From Sinorhizobium kostiense (GTDB lineage Bacteria > Pseudomonadota > Alphaproteobacteria > Rhizobiales > Rhizobiaceae): a DNA stretch of 64,000 nt. Location of the stretch: the NCBI RefSeq assembly GCF_017874595.1, contig NZ_JAGILA010000001.1, forward strand, positions 186,001 to 250,000. The letters are read 5' to 3'. Of this stretch, positions 8,687 through 17,284 are shown piece by piece (positions within the stretch are counted from its first letter, which is position 1; each line of letters opens with the position of its first letter). Made by a program: the position numbers and the translations under genes. The notes under the pieces were generated by a model. It saw nothing but the letters and a program-made list of their open reading frames with translations. It did not search any database and was not told the DNA's origin.

Positions 8687-9703
8687 CTATCCCAAAACTG
8701 ACATAATCGTGCCCAAACGCTTCGCCCAGTTGTGTTCTTCTCTCACATAGTGCGCACCCGCGGCTGCGCGATCCAGATCTTTGGCAGAGGGGCCTTTTGT
8801 CAGGCGCCTAACTTGTTCGATCAATTCGGCCTCATCCTCGACCACATAGCAATAGTCTTTAAAAAACCTTGTAACCGAAGGGCTGGGGTTTGTTATGGCT
8901 ATCCCACCACATGCAAGAATCTCTACGAGCCTTCGTGAGTACATCGAAGGTGAGTCGTCGACCGTATTCACGTTCAAGGAAACCAGATACTCTTTATATA
9001 TTCGCGCCGTCCCTTGATAAGGCACGGCGCGCCTCACTTCGATGCCAAGATCCGCCGGATACTGATAATATTCGGACCTCCTACCCGAATTCCTATCGAA
9101 CACAGTAATGTCCATCTTTGCAGCAGCGCAGGCTTGGAACATCATATGCTGCCATTGACGACGGCGATCATGGATATGGCGACTATAGCTTCCAACGAAA
9201 TTTGCACTATTCCACTTGAATTGAAATCCAGTAAAGTTGTGGATCGTTGTTTGTACAGGGAACGTCAATACACCCAGTTGCGCGGACGAAGGCAACAGCC
9301 GACGATATTTCGGCAGGCAATTCTCGTCTACTGTGAAGACGTACTCGAAGAGGGAGGCGCTATTTATGAATCTATCGAAGTGAGCACTGTCCTCCTTATT
9401 CCAGAAAACGCACGGAATACCACGATCTCGCGCGAAGGCTATTACCTTCTTGAGCTCATCGTTCGACTTTCTTGGCTTATCGGGGTAGGTTGCTATTTTA
9501 TACTTCCAGGCATTTCCGGCGCCTTGCCATGCCGACTCGACGAACAGAAAATCCGGACGCCAGAACCGCAGCACCCATTTGTAGTTCAACGGAGTCACAT
9601 TGAATGTCGAAGCCTCAAGCGACAAACACGTTGCAGTAAGTTCGTCCGCAATCAGAGCTATTCGAGGAGCGTTAGAGCGCAACAATCCACGAACTGTCAC
9701 CAT
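8687..9703 (-). CDS. CgeB-type glycosyltransferase (GT-B fold)
   Basis: A 338-residue protein of the CgeB/DUF3880-Glyco_trans_1_2 class, predicted to transfer sugar from an activated donor in the cytoplasm. The N-terminal Rossmann half has FLFVESAWQGAGNAWKYK and IPCVFWNKEDSAHFDRF; the C-terminal half has LNVNTVDDSPSMYSRRLVEI, LACGGIAITNPSPSVTRFF and the closing HNWAKRLGTI. Each of these blocks has a close match in the central domain of the neighbouring fusion protein (for example FWNKEDPVNFDVF and CGAPVISS), so the two are duplicates of one ancestral domain. It lies 46 bases after wecC on the same strand and is probably co-transcribed. Acceptor and donor are unknown. Confidence 0.78.
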   Translation of the reverse strand: MVTVRGLLRSNAPRIALIADELTATCLSLEASTFNVTPLNYKWVLRFWRPDFLFVESAWQGAGNAWKYKIATYPDKPRKSNDELKKVIAFARDRGIPCVFWNKEDSAHFDRFINSASLFEYVFTVDENCLPKYRRLLPSSAQLGVLTFPVQTTIHNFTGFQFKWNSANFVGSYSRHIHDRRRQWQHMMFQACAAAKMDITVFDRNSGRRSEYYQYPADLGIEVRRAVPYQGTARIYKEYLVSLNVNTVDDSPSMYSRRLVEILACGGIAITNPSPSVTRFFKDYCYVVEDEAELIEQVRRLTKGPSAKDLDRAAAGAHYVREEHNWAKRLGTIMSVLG

Positions 9704-9749
9704 TGACCTGACCTATAAAAGAACGTGGAAGCCCAAGAACCCTGCGGCT

Positions 9750-11030
9750 CTATGACAGTCTGCGCCAGATGCCCTTCGTATCGATAACAGCCACTCCTTC
9801 CCTAATCTCTGGCACCTGCTCTATGAACTCCCGGTGATCCACAAGCACCGCAACAACATCTGCTTGTTCAAGTGCCGTATCCTGATCTTCCAGGCGAACC
9901 CCAAGAGCCGCTAAGTCTTCGGGCAGTTCCTCAATATTGGGTTCCACAGCAATAACTCTATTGGTGAACCGTTGTGCCAATCTGGTCGTTATCTCTAATG
10001 AGGGGCTCTCGCGAAGATCATCGATATTCGCCTTGAATGCCAATCCCACACAGGCGATTATGGCACTACCCCTGCCTTTTACCTGCTCTACTGCAAAAAC
10101 CGCATCCAGAATTTTCCTTTCGACCCAGTTCGGTTTCTCATCATTTACGAGTCTGGCAGTACGGATCAGCGGCGCAGCGCTAGGCGCTGAATGCACGATA
10201 AACCAGGGATCGACTGCAATGCAGTGCCCCCCTACACCAGGCCCAGGCTGCAAAATATTCACTCTAGGATGTCTATTTGCCAGACGGATCAGTTCCCAGA
10301 CATCAATGCCGAGCTTTTCGCATATGACGGAGAGCTCATTGGCGAATGCGATTGCCACATCGCGTGAAGCATTTTCGGTAAGCTTGCACATTTCTGCTGT
10401 TCTGGCATTCGTTATCAAGCATTCGCCCTCAACGAAAACCTTGTACAACTCAACCGCCGCCGCAGAGCATTTTGCAGTAATTCCGCCAACAATTCGGTCA
10501 TTCTCGACCAGTTCTCGCAACACGTGCCCAGGTAGCACGCGCTCAGGGCAATGAGCGACCCGTATATCGGAATTCTCGCCATGTTCATGGGGAAATGAGA
10601 GATCCGCACGTGCCTCGGCAAGCCATTTCGAAACTTTCTCGGTAGTTCCGACGGGAGAAGTCGACTCCAGAATCACTAGGTCGCCTCTTTTAAGTACAGG
10701 CGCAATCGCTTTGCAAGCAGACTCGATGAAGCTTAGGTCAGGCTCATGGTCATCTTTGAAAGGGGTCGGCACAGCTATTAGAAATGCATCTGCCGGCTCG
10801 GGAACCGTGACCGCTCTCAAACGCCCGTCAGTCACCGTTGCCCGCACGACGATGTCAAGATCCGGCTCTACAATGTGGACTCCACCGGAATTGATAATAT
10901 CAACTGCCCGTTGGCTGATGTCTACGCCGATGACCTTCACACCGCGCGCAGCAAAAACCGCGGCTGAGGGCAAGCCAATGTAACCAAGCCCCACAACAGA
11001 AATCGTATTGTTCAACCATTTACTGGCCAT
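9750..11030 (-). CDS. wecC: UDP-N-acetyl-D-mannosamine dehydrogenase (WecC-type)
   Basis: A 426-residue UDP-sugar dehydrogenase that oxidises UDP-ManNAc to UDP-ManNAcA with two NAD. The N-terminal NAD fold has ISVVGLGYIGLPSAAVFAAR, the central domain has LTENASRDVAIAFANE, and the active-site region is PGPGVGGHCIAVDPWF with the catalytic cysteine; the C-terminal domain starts near ACVGLAFKANIDDLRESP. The GGHC(I/L)xVDPWF block separates this WecC group from UDP-glucose dehydrogenases. ATG 11030 is preceded by AGAGGGA. It follows wecB by 18 bases, so the pair converts UDP-GlcNAc to UDP-ManNAcA, a predicted building block of the capsule made here. Confidence 0.88.
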   Translation of the reverse strand: MASKWLNNTISVVGLGYIGLPSAAVFAARGVKVIGVDISQRAVDIINSGGVHIVEPDLDIVVRATVTDGRLRAVTVPEPADAFLIAVPTPFKDDHEPDLSFIESACKAIAPVLKRGDLVILESTSPVGTTEKVSKWLAEARADLSFPHEHGENSDIRVAHCPERVLPGHVLRELVENDRIVGGITAKCSAAAVELYKVFVEGECLITNARTAEMCKLTENASRDVAIAFANELSVICEKLGIDVWELIRLANRHPRVNILQPGPGVGGHCIAVDPWFIVHSAPSAAPLIRTARLVNDEKPNWVERKILDAVFAVEQVKGRGSAIIACVGLAFKANIDDLRESPSLEITTRLAQRFTNRVIAVEPNIEELPEDLAALGVRLEDQDTALEQADVVAVLVDHREFIEQVPEIREGVAVIDTKGIWRRLS

Positions 11031-11048
11031 TGCATTCCCTCTTTAAGG

Positions 11049-12170
11049 TCAAAATGCTTGGTAGATCGCATTTAGGATGCGTTCGCAGGCCGCGCCGTCA
11101 CCATACGGATTGTGGGCGAATGCCATACGATTGTAGGCATCCTGATCGTCCAGAAGTCGGCTTACCTCGCGAACTATCCGGTCCCTATCAGTTCCAACGA
11201 GCTTGACAGTACCCGCCCGGACCGCCTCCGGACGCTCCGTTGTCTCTCTCATTACAAGCACTGGCTTGCCTAGTGAGGGGGCTTCCTCTTGGATTCCGCC
11301 TGAGTCTGTCAGAATAATATCAGAAGCGCTCATGAGGTAGACAAATGGCAAGTATTCTTGAGGTTCAATCAAATAGACGTTCTGCAAACCTGAAAGATAA
11401 CGGCTGACGGGTTCGCGCACGTTCGGATTAAGGTGCACAGGATAGACAAAGATGTCCAGAGGGTAACGCTCGCTCAACTGTCTAATTGCTTGGCATATTT
11501 GCTCGAAACCAGCACCGAAGTTTTCACGCCGGTGACCAGTTATAAGCACCATTCTATTCGGCTGATCCAAAAAGGGAAAAAGCGACGCCAGGCGGTCACT
11601 CAGCGCGCCATCCGTTTCTATCTGAGATTGAACCTGAAGGAGCGCATCAATCACCGTGTTACCAGTCACCGTGATAGCATCAACGGGGACTCCCTCTCTC
11701 TCAAGATTTGCCCGAGCTTCTTCTGTCGGCGCAAAATGCAGCCTCGTAAGCTTGCCGGTTAATGTCCGGTTCGCCTCCTCTGGCCAGGGGGAGTATAGGT
11801 TTCCGGTGCGCAATCCCGCCTCAACGTGACCCACTGGGATTTGGTTGTAAAAAGCCCCCAATGCAGTAGCAAACGTTGTGGAGGTATCTCCATGCACAAG
11901 CACGAGATCTGGACAAAATTCCTTCAGGATAGGAGAGAGTCCGGTCAGGATCCCGCTTACGATGCCTTCAAGGCTCTGACCTGGCTTCATGATGTTTAAA
12001 TCATAGAAGGGTTCGATCGCAAAAAGGCTCAACACTTGATCGAGCATCTGACGATGCTGGGCACTAACGCAAACCCGGGACTCGAATTTGTTATCCGCCT
12101 CAAGCGCCTTCACAAGTGGAGCCATCTTTATGGCTTCGGGACGCGTTCCAAAGACACTCAGCACTTTCAT
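11049..12170 (-). CDS. wecB: UDP-N-acetylglucosamine 2-epimerase, non-hydrolysing (WecB)
   Basis: A 373-residue epimerase, the normal family length, that interconverts UDP-GlcNAc and UDP-ManNAc in the cytoplasm. The sequence starts [20 protein letters not shown], the hallmark N-terminus; further family blocks are [73 protein letters not shown] and MRETTERPE, containing the catalytic acidic and histidine residues. It is the first gene of the long leftward group and divergent from the GT2 gene at 12439. It was compared with hydrolysing NeuC-type epimerases, but the conserved blocks favour the WecB type. Confidence 0.9.
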   Translation of the reverse strand: MKVLSVFGTRPEAIKMAPLVKALEADNKFESRVCVSAQHRQMLDQVLSLFAIEPFYDLNIMKPGQSLEGIVSGILTGLSPILKEFCPDLVLVHGDTSTTFATALGAFYNQIPVGHVEAGLRTGNLYSPWPEEANRTLTGKLTRLHFAPTEEARANLEREGVPVDAITVTGNTVIDALLQVQSQIETDGALSDRLASLFPFLDQPNRMVLITGHRRENFGAGFEQICQAIRQLSERYPLDIFVYPVHLNPNVREPVSRYLSGLQNVYLIEPQEYLPFVYLMSASDIILTDSGGIQEEAPSLGKPVLVMRETTERPEAVRAGTVKLVGTDRDRIVREVSRLLDDQDAYNRMAFAHNPYGDGAACERILNAIYQAF

Positions 12171-12224
12171 ATGACTACCTAATGCAACTTAAAGACATAT
12201 CATGAGGACACATGCGGAAAAAAC

Positions 12225-12242
12225 GCATAGCATTGGCTATGC
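12225..12242. other. Short perfect hairpin between divergent wecB and GT2 genes
   Basis: A 7-bp perfect inverted repeat (GCATAGC and GCTATGC) with a 4-base loop lies in the 268-base gap between the divergent wecB and GT2 starts. The gap must contain both promoters. The hairpin may be an operator or an RNA structure in either leader; nothing more can be said. Confidence 0.25.
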
Positions 12243-12438
12243 CTACGAGGCGACGTCAGATAAACGCATGATTTGGATTGGGCAAGCTCCTAAGAGCATT
12301 TTTAAGATTTTAGGCAGTCCACGTGAGATACCCGATTGCGCATTCATCAGCAGCACAAAATGTTTCTCAGTAGCCCTCTGACCATTGCCCTCTTGGCGGA
12401 CGGCAAGGCATTTGTAGAGAATCTACCGAGGCAGCAAC

Positions 12439-13497
12439 ATGTTTCCAATAGACGTGACGGTCGTCATTCCCGTTTTCAATCGCAGTCACACTTTGCTCCG
12501 CGCTTTGACGTCGGTCATCGCTCAGACTCAGCACCCAAGAGAAGTAATTGTGGTTGACGACGGCTCTTCCGTTCAGGATCTGGCAGAAATTAGATCTATT
12601 ATCGCGAAATTCTCTGAGACTTTGCACATTAGTCTTCTGATAAACGAGATAAACCGCGGCGCCAATTACTCTCGTAACAGGGGCATCTTTCAAGCAAAAG
12701 GCGCCTACATTGCGTTTCTGGACAGCGATGACCTGTGGCTACCTGAAAAGCTCGCCACACAGATGGAGCAAATCCACGTAGCGAGGCAGCGCGACAAACG
12801 ACCGATCCTATCATCTACTGGACGTTACCGCGTCAATAGCAAGGGGGATATCATCGCGCGGCAGCCGGGCGCGCGCCCGTTCAATCCGGCGATTATCAGA
12901 GGCTCCAACGTTATCGGCACGCTCTCCTCGGTGATAGTGGACACTTCCATCGCTCAACGGATCGGGGGTTTTGATGAGCGACTACCCGCGTGTCAGGATT
13001 GGGACTTTTTTATCAGACTGGCAGAATACGTCCAATTCGTAGGAGTTCCAGATACACTCTGTGTCTACGTGGATCACGATAGCGACCGTATCTCATTGAA
13101 TCACCGAAATCGAGTTCGCGCGCACATTCACATTCTCCAAAAATATCATACCATAAACAAATCGTCTTGCTCTGTGATTTACAAAAATATAGCTGAAGCC
13201 TATCAGGAGGTTGGCGAGCAAAAGAAGGCGGATATCTACCTAGCTAAATCGTTTGCAAACTACGTATGCTCTAGTCTATACTTTAGATATTCACTAGAAT
13301 ATTTCTTTTATCTGTACTTCCGTATCAGGCCGTCCCACTCTCTTCGGGCGAAACGTTACATTGGTTACCGCAAAGCCATGAAGCGAGCTATGGCGAATCC
13401 CCAAGTCCTCGCGAAAATCCGGTACGATGCAGCTCGTCTAAAGGAAATGATGCTGGAGCAGCGCGACAATGCAGTCTTTAGCAAATCTCGAGAATGA
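12439..13497 (+). CDS. GT2-family glycosyltransferase
   Basis: A 352-residue protein with an N-terminal GT-A domain: DVTVVIPVFNRSHTLLRALT, VIVVDDGSSVQDL, NRGANYSRNRGIFQAKG and the DxD-type metal site IAFLDSDDLWLPEKL; the segment GGFDERLPACQDWDFFIRLA holds the (E/Q)D(W/Y) catalytic-base region. This is the arrangement of inverting GT2 enzymes that elongate exopolysaccharide or capsule chains at the membrane. The last 120 residues are basic and Tyr-rich without transmembrane segments. It is transcribed rightward, toward kpsMTE 300 bases downstream. The sugar transferred is unknown. Confidence 0.82.
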   Translation: MFPIDVTVVIPVFNRSHTLLRALTSVIAQTQHPREVIVVDDGSSVQDLAEIRSIIAKFSETLHISLLINEINRGANYSRNRGIFQAKGAYIAFLDSDDLWLPEKLATQMEQIHVARQRDKRPILSSTGRYRVNSKGDIIARQPGARPFNPAIIRGSNVIGTLSSVIVDTSIAQRIGGFDERLPACQDWDFFIRLAEYVQFVGVPDTLCVYVDHDSDRISLNHRNRVRAHIHILQKYHTINKSSCSVIYKNIAEAYQEVGEQKKADIYLAKSFANYVCSSLYFRYSLEYFFYLYFRIRPSHSLRAKRYIGYRKAMKRAMANPQVLAKIRYDAARLKEMMLEQRDNAVFSKSRE

Positions 13498-13800
13498 TCA
13501 TCGCTCGAAATTCGATCGGATCGAGCTGGGGCGATCGGCTGTTTTGCTCGGCGCTGCGAATCTGACCAGCGCCGGGGCACATTTCGCTGACGCACATCTC
13601 ATCTATCTTCGCCAAGGTCGCGAACCCAAGAGAGCCAACGTCATTCTTAGCAAACGTAGCCGCATTCAGAAGGCAACTCGAAGGACCACAGGCGCTGTCG
13701 CGCCCGTGGCCGGCATCGCGCATATGGAGGCCTTACGGCGTTTGCCTTTGGCGCCACCTCTTGACTACCGTCGCAACACCTGTAATGGGCGCGAACCGCG
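13498..13800. other. Gap between glycosyltransferase and kpsM; no gene recognised
   Basis: The 303 bases hold open frames on both strands (a 145-codon plus-strand frame from 13469 and an 81-codon minus-strand frame) that show no recognisable domain. The base composition changes here from A+T-richer DNA upstream to G+C-rich DNA downstream, so this is probably a junction left by recombination in the polysaccharide locus. A promoter for kpsMTE is expected here but I cannot locate it. Confidence 0.35.
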
Positions 13801-14673
13801 ATGTCTAAGATTTCGGGGCCGATCCCATCCGTTTCTTCCGCAGTCTCTCCGACCCGAGATTCAGGATCATCGGCCGCATCCTCTATCCGTTTGGGGGCTG
13901 ACGTGAGCCATCTATTGATCCATATTCGCGTCGTCGGCGCACTCCTCGTGCGCGAGATGGCGACGCGCTTCGGCTCGAAGCCCGGCGGCTATGTCTGGGC
14001 GCTGCTCGACCCGGCAGCGCACATCCTGCTGTTGACGCTGATCTTCCGGGCCATCGCCCGCGCGCCGGCGCTCGGCACGAGCTTCGCCCTTTTTTTTGCT
14101 ACCGGCTACATTGCCTTTCAGTTCTACCAGGCGATGGCGTCGTACCTGAACAGTGCGGTGCGGGCGAACAAGGCGCTGCTCAGCTATCCGAACGTCGCCC
14201 CCATCGATACGGTCGTCGCCCGCTTTGTACTCCAGTTATGCACTACCACGCTGGTGGCATGCATCGTGCTCGGCACAATCATCGCTAGCATACGCACCGA
14301 TACGAACATGCACTGGCCCTTTATCTTGGAAGCGGTCGCCATGGCCTGCCTCTTGGGACTTGGCGTGGCGATGATCAATTGCGTGCTCTTTCTCAAATAT
14401 CCGCTTTACGAACAGGTCTTCGGCATAGTCAACCGCCCGCTCTTCCTGATCTCCGGCGTCTTCTTCCTGCCAGATTCAATACCCGGGCCCTACCGCGACC
14501 TCGTGCTCCTTAACCCACTCGTACATATCATCATGGGCTTCCGCCGGGGTTTCTATCCGGAATATCGGGCGGTGGGCCTCGACATGAACTACCTTTACGG
14601 AATCGCATTTCTGACATTGTTTGCCGGAATGCTGGTGTTCACCATTTCCAAAAAAGCGCTGAGAAACGAATGA
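13801..14673 (+). CDS. kpsM: Capsule polysaccharide ABC exporter permease KpsM
   Basis: An ABC-2 type permease, 290 residues, that with KpsT forms the inner-membrane pore for lipid-linked capsular polysaccharide. After a Ser-rich, non-conserved start comes the amphipathic VVGALLVREMATRFGSKPGG motif typical of KpsM/Wzm, then about six hydrophobic segments (for example LLDPAAHILLLTLIFRAIA, LQLCTTTLVACIVLGTI, AVAMACLLGLGVAMI, RPLFLISGVFFLPDSIP, YGIAFLTLFAGMLVF). The family starts near residue 35, where GTG 13903 is preceded by GGGGGCTGAC, so 13903 may be the real start. Its end overlaps kpsT by four bases (ATGA). The rhizobial counterpart is RkpT as I recall. Confidence 0.85.
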   Translation: MSKISGPIPSVSSAVSPTRDSGSSAASSIRLGADVSHLLIHIRVVGALLVREMATRFGSKPGGYVWALLDPAAHILLLTLIFRAIARAPALGTSFALFFATGYIAFQFYQAMASYLNSAVRANKALLSYPNVAPIDTVVARFVLQLCTTTLVACIVLGTIIASIRTDTNMHWPFILEAVAMACLLGLGVAMINCVLFLKYPLYEQVFGIVNRPLFLISGVFFLPDSIPGPYRDLVLLNPLVHIIMGFRRGFYPEYRAVGLDMNYLYGIAFLTLFAGMLVFTISKKALRNE

Positions 14674-15329
14674 TCCAGTTTGAGCAGGCGACGAAATATG
14701 CCCGCACCAAGGGCATCAAAAAGCCAATCATCGAGGACGCCTCGCTCGCCCTAAACCGGGGCAAGAGCGTCGGACTGCTCGGTCGCAACGGCGCCGGCAA
14801 GTCGACACTTCTGAGATTGATCGCCGGTGCGATCAAACTCGACAAGGGGCGAATCATCCGCCGCGGCAAGATTTCTTGGCCGCTCGGCTTTGCCGGCAGT
14901 TTCCAAGGCACAATGACCGGCGAACAGAACGTCCGCTTCGTCGCCCGTATCTACGGCGTAGATACCGAGGAACTGATCGCCTATGTCGAGGATTTCGCCG
15001 AGCTCGGCCCCTTCTTCAAGGCGCCCGTCGGTACCTATTCTTCCGGCATGAAGGCGCGGCTCGCCTTCGGCTTGAGCATGGGCGTCAACTTCGACTATTA
15101 TCTTGTCGACGAAATCACCGCGGTTGGTGACTCAAATTTTAAGAAAAAGTGCCAAGGTGTCTTCGAGACCAAGCTTCGGGATTCCGATGTGATTATGGTC
15201 TCGCACAGCACAAAAACGATCCGCGACTATTGCGACTGCGGCGTCGTGCTGGAAAAAGGCAAGCTAACTTATTATGAAGATATCGAAGACGCGATACTGG
15301 CCCACGACAGAAATATGAGGGAAAACTAG
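14670..15329 (+). CDS. kpsT: Capsule polysaccharide ABC exporter ATPase KpsT
   Basis: A 219-residue ATP-binding subunit of the capsule exporter. Walker A is GLLGRNGAGKSTLLRLIAG, the ABC signature is YSSGMKARLAFGLSM, Walker B is YYLVDEITAVGD and the switch histidine is in MVSHSTKTI. The form YSSGMxxRLAF rather than LSGGQ is characteristic of the KpsT/Wzt polysaccharide group. There is no C-terminal carbohydrate-binding extension, so export does not use a Wzt-type O-antigen recognition domain. It is translationally coupled to kpsM at its start and to kpsE at its end, where stop and start codons abut. Confidence 0.92.
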   Translation: MIQFEQATKYARTKGIKKPIIEDASLALNRGKSVGLLGRNGAGKSTLLRLIAGAIKLDKGRIIRRGKISWPLGFAGSFQGTMTGEQNVRFVARIYGVDTEELIAYVEDFAELGPFFKAPVGTYSSGMKARLAFGLSMGVNFDYYLVDEITAVGDSNFKKKCQGVFETKLRDSDVIMVSHSTKTIRDYCDCGVVLEKGKLTYYEDIEDAILAHDRNMREN

Positions 15330-16664
15330 ATGGCGGTCAGCAAAGACGCCGTGGTCAACAGAATTGGTACCGCTCACGCCGACAAGAATATCTCAACCGC
15401 CACCGCCGATAGCAGAGGCAGGGGGATTGCCGTTCTGGAGGGGCTGCTTGGGAGAGAAAGTGCACCTGTCATTCCGCTGCGGGAGCGGCAAGACAGGATC
15501 AAGCCAGTTGAGAAGCCTGATTGGAGGCCCGCGTGGCTTAAAAACCTGCGCCTGCGACATGCGTTCATCGGCGCCTCCTTTCTCGGGCTCGTCGCCATGC
15601 CGGCAACGCTCGCCTCCCTCTATATGGCCTTCATCGCCGCCGACCAGTATCACAGCACGACATCCTTCGCTGTGCGCAGCATCGAAGGTGGCGTGTCAAG
15701 CGATATCCTGGGCATGTTCACGCAAGCTACTGGCAGTAGCACGGTTTCCGACAGCTACATTCTCATGGATTACATCCTGAGCGAGCGGATGGCTGCGGAC
15801 GCTGACCGCAAGTTCAAGCTTGAGAAGGTCTACGCCACCCGGGGGTTCGATTTTTTCTACGGCATCGGCTCCGGCCTGCCGATCGAAGAGAAGCTCGCCT
15901 ACTGGCGGGACATGGTGACCGTCAACTTTGACCACGCCTCCGGCATCATGCAGGTGACGGTGAAGGCGTTCGACCGGAAGCAATCGCAGGAGATCGCGCA
16001 ATTTATCGTCGACCAGAGCGACAGACTCGTCAACAGTCTCTCACTCTCGGCGCGCAATGACGTGCTGAGTGCCGCGCAGGACGAGGTGCTGGCGGCTGAA
16101 GCGCGGCTTTCAAAAGCGCGCGCGGCGCTCCGCGTTTATCGCGACAAATCGCAGGAAATAAGCCCCGTGGAAGGTGCCAAGCTCGCCGTTCAGCTCATCG
16201 GCTCGCTGGAGCAACAACTGACGCAGCTCAACGCCGACCTTGCAACGGCAAAAAGCCAGATGAGTGAAGATACGCCACGTATCCGCGTCTTGAAAACGCG
16301 TATCGAAAGCCTGGAACAGCAACTCGCCGTCGAGCGCCAGCGGCTGGGCACCGGAGAAAAAAGGACAGCCGCAAGAGATCCGCAAGCAGGCGACGTCGCT
16401 GGCCGCATTGCCCAGTTCGAGGAGCTGGAGACCGAGCGCGAGTTCGCCGAACGTGCTTATACGGCTGCCCTGGCGTCACTCGAAAAGGCGCGACTCGAAG
16501 CTAACAACCGTCAGCGCTATCTCGCCCTGTTCATCGAGCCGACGCTTTCCGAATTGGCTCAGTATCCGAGCCGATTCTTCAACGCGCTTCTAATGAGCTT
16601 GGCCCTTCTATTTGTTTGGGCAATTGGAGTGATGAGCTATTACAATGTTCGTGATCGGGCGTAG
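15330..16664 (+). CDS. kpsE: Capsule export inner-membrane protein KpsE (polysaccharide co-polymerase type)
   Basis: A 444-residue membrane-periplasmic adaptor that links the KpsMT transporter to the outer-membrane exporter. The N-terminal 75 residues are cytoplasmic and poorly conserved; a transmembrane segment follows (FIGASFLGLVAMPATLASLY), then the periplasmic domain with DQYHSTTSFAVRS and long coiled-coil helices (about 230-390, for example DEVLAAEARLSKARAALRVY), and a C-terminal membrane helix FFNALLMSLALLFVWAIGVM. The order TM-coiled coil-TM is that of KpsE/BexC/CtrB. ATG follows the kpsT stop directly. No KpsD/Wza outer-membrane partner gene follows; only a possible signal-peptide remnant at 16730. 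Confidence 0.88.
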   Translation: MAVSKDAVVNRIGTAHADKNISTATADSRGRGIAVLEGLLGRESAPVIPLRERQDRIKPVEKPDWRPAWLKNLRLRHAFIGASFLGLVAMPATLASLYMAFIAADQYHSTTSFAVRSIEGGVSSDILGMFTQATGSSTVSDSYILMDYILSERMAADADRKFKLEKVYATRGFDFFYGIGSGLPIEEKLAYWRDMVTVNFDHASGIMQVTVKAFDRKQSQEIAQFIVDQSDRLVNSLSLSARNDVLSAAQDEVLAAEARLSKARAALRVYRDKSQEISPVEGAKLAVQLIGSLEQQLTQLNADLATAKSQMSEDTPRIRVLKTRIESLEQQLAVERQRLGTGEKRTAARDPQAGDVAGRIAQFEELETEREFAERAYTAALASLEKARLEANNRQRYLALFIEPTLSELAQYPSRFFNALLMSLALLFVWAIGVMSYYNVRDRA

Positions 16665-16676
16665 GCGCCAACTCAG

Positions 16677-16707
16677 AAGTATAATTATACGGCGGAATGT
16701 TATACTT
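16677..16707 (+). terminator. Inverted repeat after kpsE, possible terminator
   Basis: An 8-bp perfect inverted repeat (AAGTATAA and TTATACTT) with a 15-base loop lies 13 bases after the kpsE stop. It is A+T-rich and lacks a clear U-run, so it could equally be a protein-binding palindrome for whatever lies downstream. Confidence 0.3.
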
Positions 16708-16729
16708 TGCTGAGAAAAGGAATTATTTT

Positions 16730-16791
16730 ATGAAAGCGCCTTGGTTGGAATAACAACCTTAATGATGTGGGCACCAACTGCCCATGCCTAG
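16730..16791 (+). pseudogene. Frameshifted signal-peptide-like remnant
   Basis: An ATG at 16730 with a good AAAGGA site 8 bases upstream starts MKAPWLE and stops. In another frame from 16741 the same stretch reads LVGITTLMMWAPTAHA and then a stop, which is a typical signal-peptide core ending in an AHA cleavage site. A single indel near 16740 would join the two into a secretion signal that is then cut by a stop. Its place directly after kpsE would suit a lost outer-membrane export protein, but that is inference from position only. Confidence 0.3.
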
Positions 16792-16899
16792 CCCGTCGCG
16801 CTTAGTTAGCGACCATTTTCTGCTCCCCGTGGATGCGTGTCTCGATCGAGATTTCGCACATAAGTAAACCGATTATTTCTTTTGGTACCTCAGCCATAA

Positions 16900-17274
16900 C
16901 TACATGTCACTTTCTCGCAGCCTGCACCGCAGGGCGGCCGCACATAAGGCAAGAGCCGGGGTGGCACATTGTAGTACTCTTTGACTATCAACGTCGGCAT
17001 TTCCCCGCCCGTGTTGGTCAAATGTCACCGCAACTTGCGTCGCGTGTGGACAGAAGGTCCTGACAAACTCCCAAGCAGCATCGAGGGATGTTGTAAATGC
17101 GGGCATCTTGCCAATGTCCCCGTTCGGCTTCTTCCAACTTGACTCCAGTGACTGAGCCCTGTCGTCAGGAGGCAAGTGCGGCTCATATCCGACCTGCATC
17201 CCGAGCAGGATGTCGAGCTTTCTGTCCGCACTTGTGGCCGTTTCGAGGTATCCAGCGAGTTTTCCCAGGTCCAT
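16900..17274 (-). CDS. Small hypothetical protein, phage ABA-sandwich-like (copy 2)
   Basis: A protein of 124 residues from ATG 17274, which follows AGAGA and begins MDLGKLAGYLETATSADRKL; an in-frame upstream start at 17313 would overlap the preceding gene. It shares its plan with the gene just upstream: MDL start, a D(I/L)xIG or DILLG segment, a W-rich middle, then SLDAAWEFVRTF and ATPALALCAAALRCR at the end. The pattern (helix, DAA helix, TPALALxAAxLRA) is that of phage ABA-sandwich domain proteins found in rhizobial prophages and islands. The stop of the first copy and this start are 10 bases apart, so they are co-transcribed. Function is unknown; the prophage link is inference. Confidence 0.55.
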   Translation of the reverse strand: MDLGKLAGYLETATSADRKLDILLGMQVGYEPHLPPDDRAQSLESSWKKPNGDIGKMPAFTTSLDAAWEFVRTFCPHATQVAVTFDQHGRGNADVDSQRVLQCATPALALCAAALRCRLRESDM

Positions 17275-17284
17275 TAGATCTCTT

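Noticed and set aside
13469-13906. 145-codon frame between the GT2 gene and kpsM
   Set aside because: It overlaps both neighbours, shows no family and its end is out of frame with kpsM; the region looks like recombination debris.
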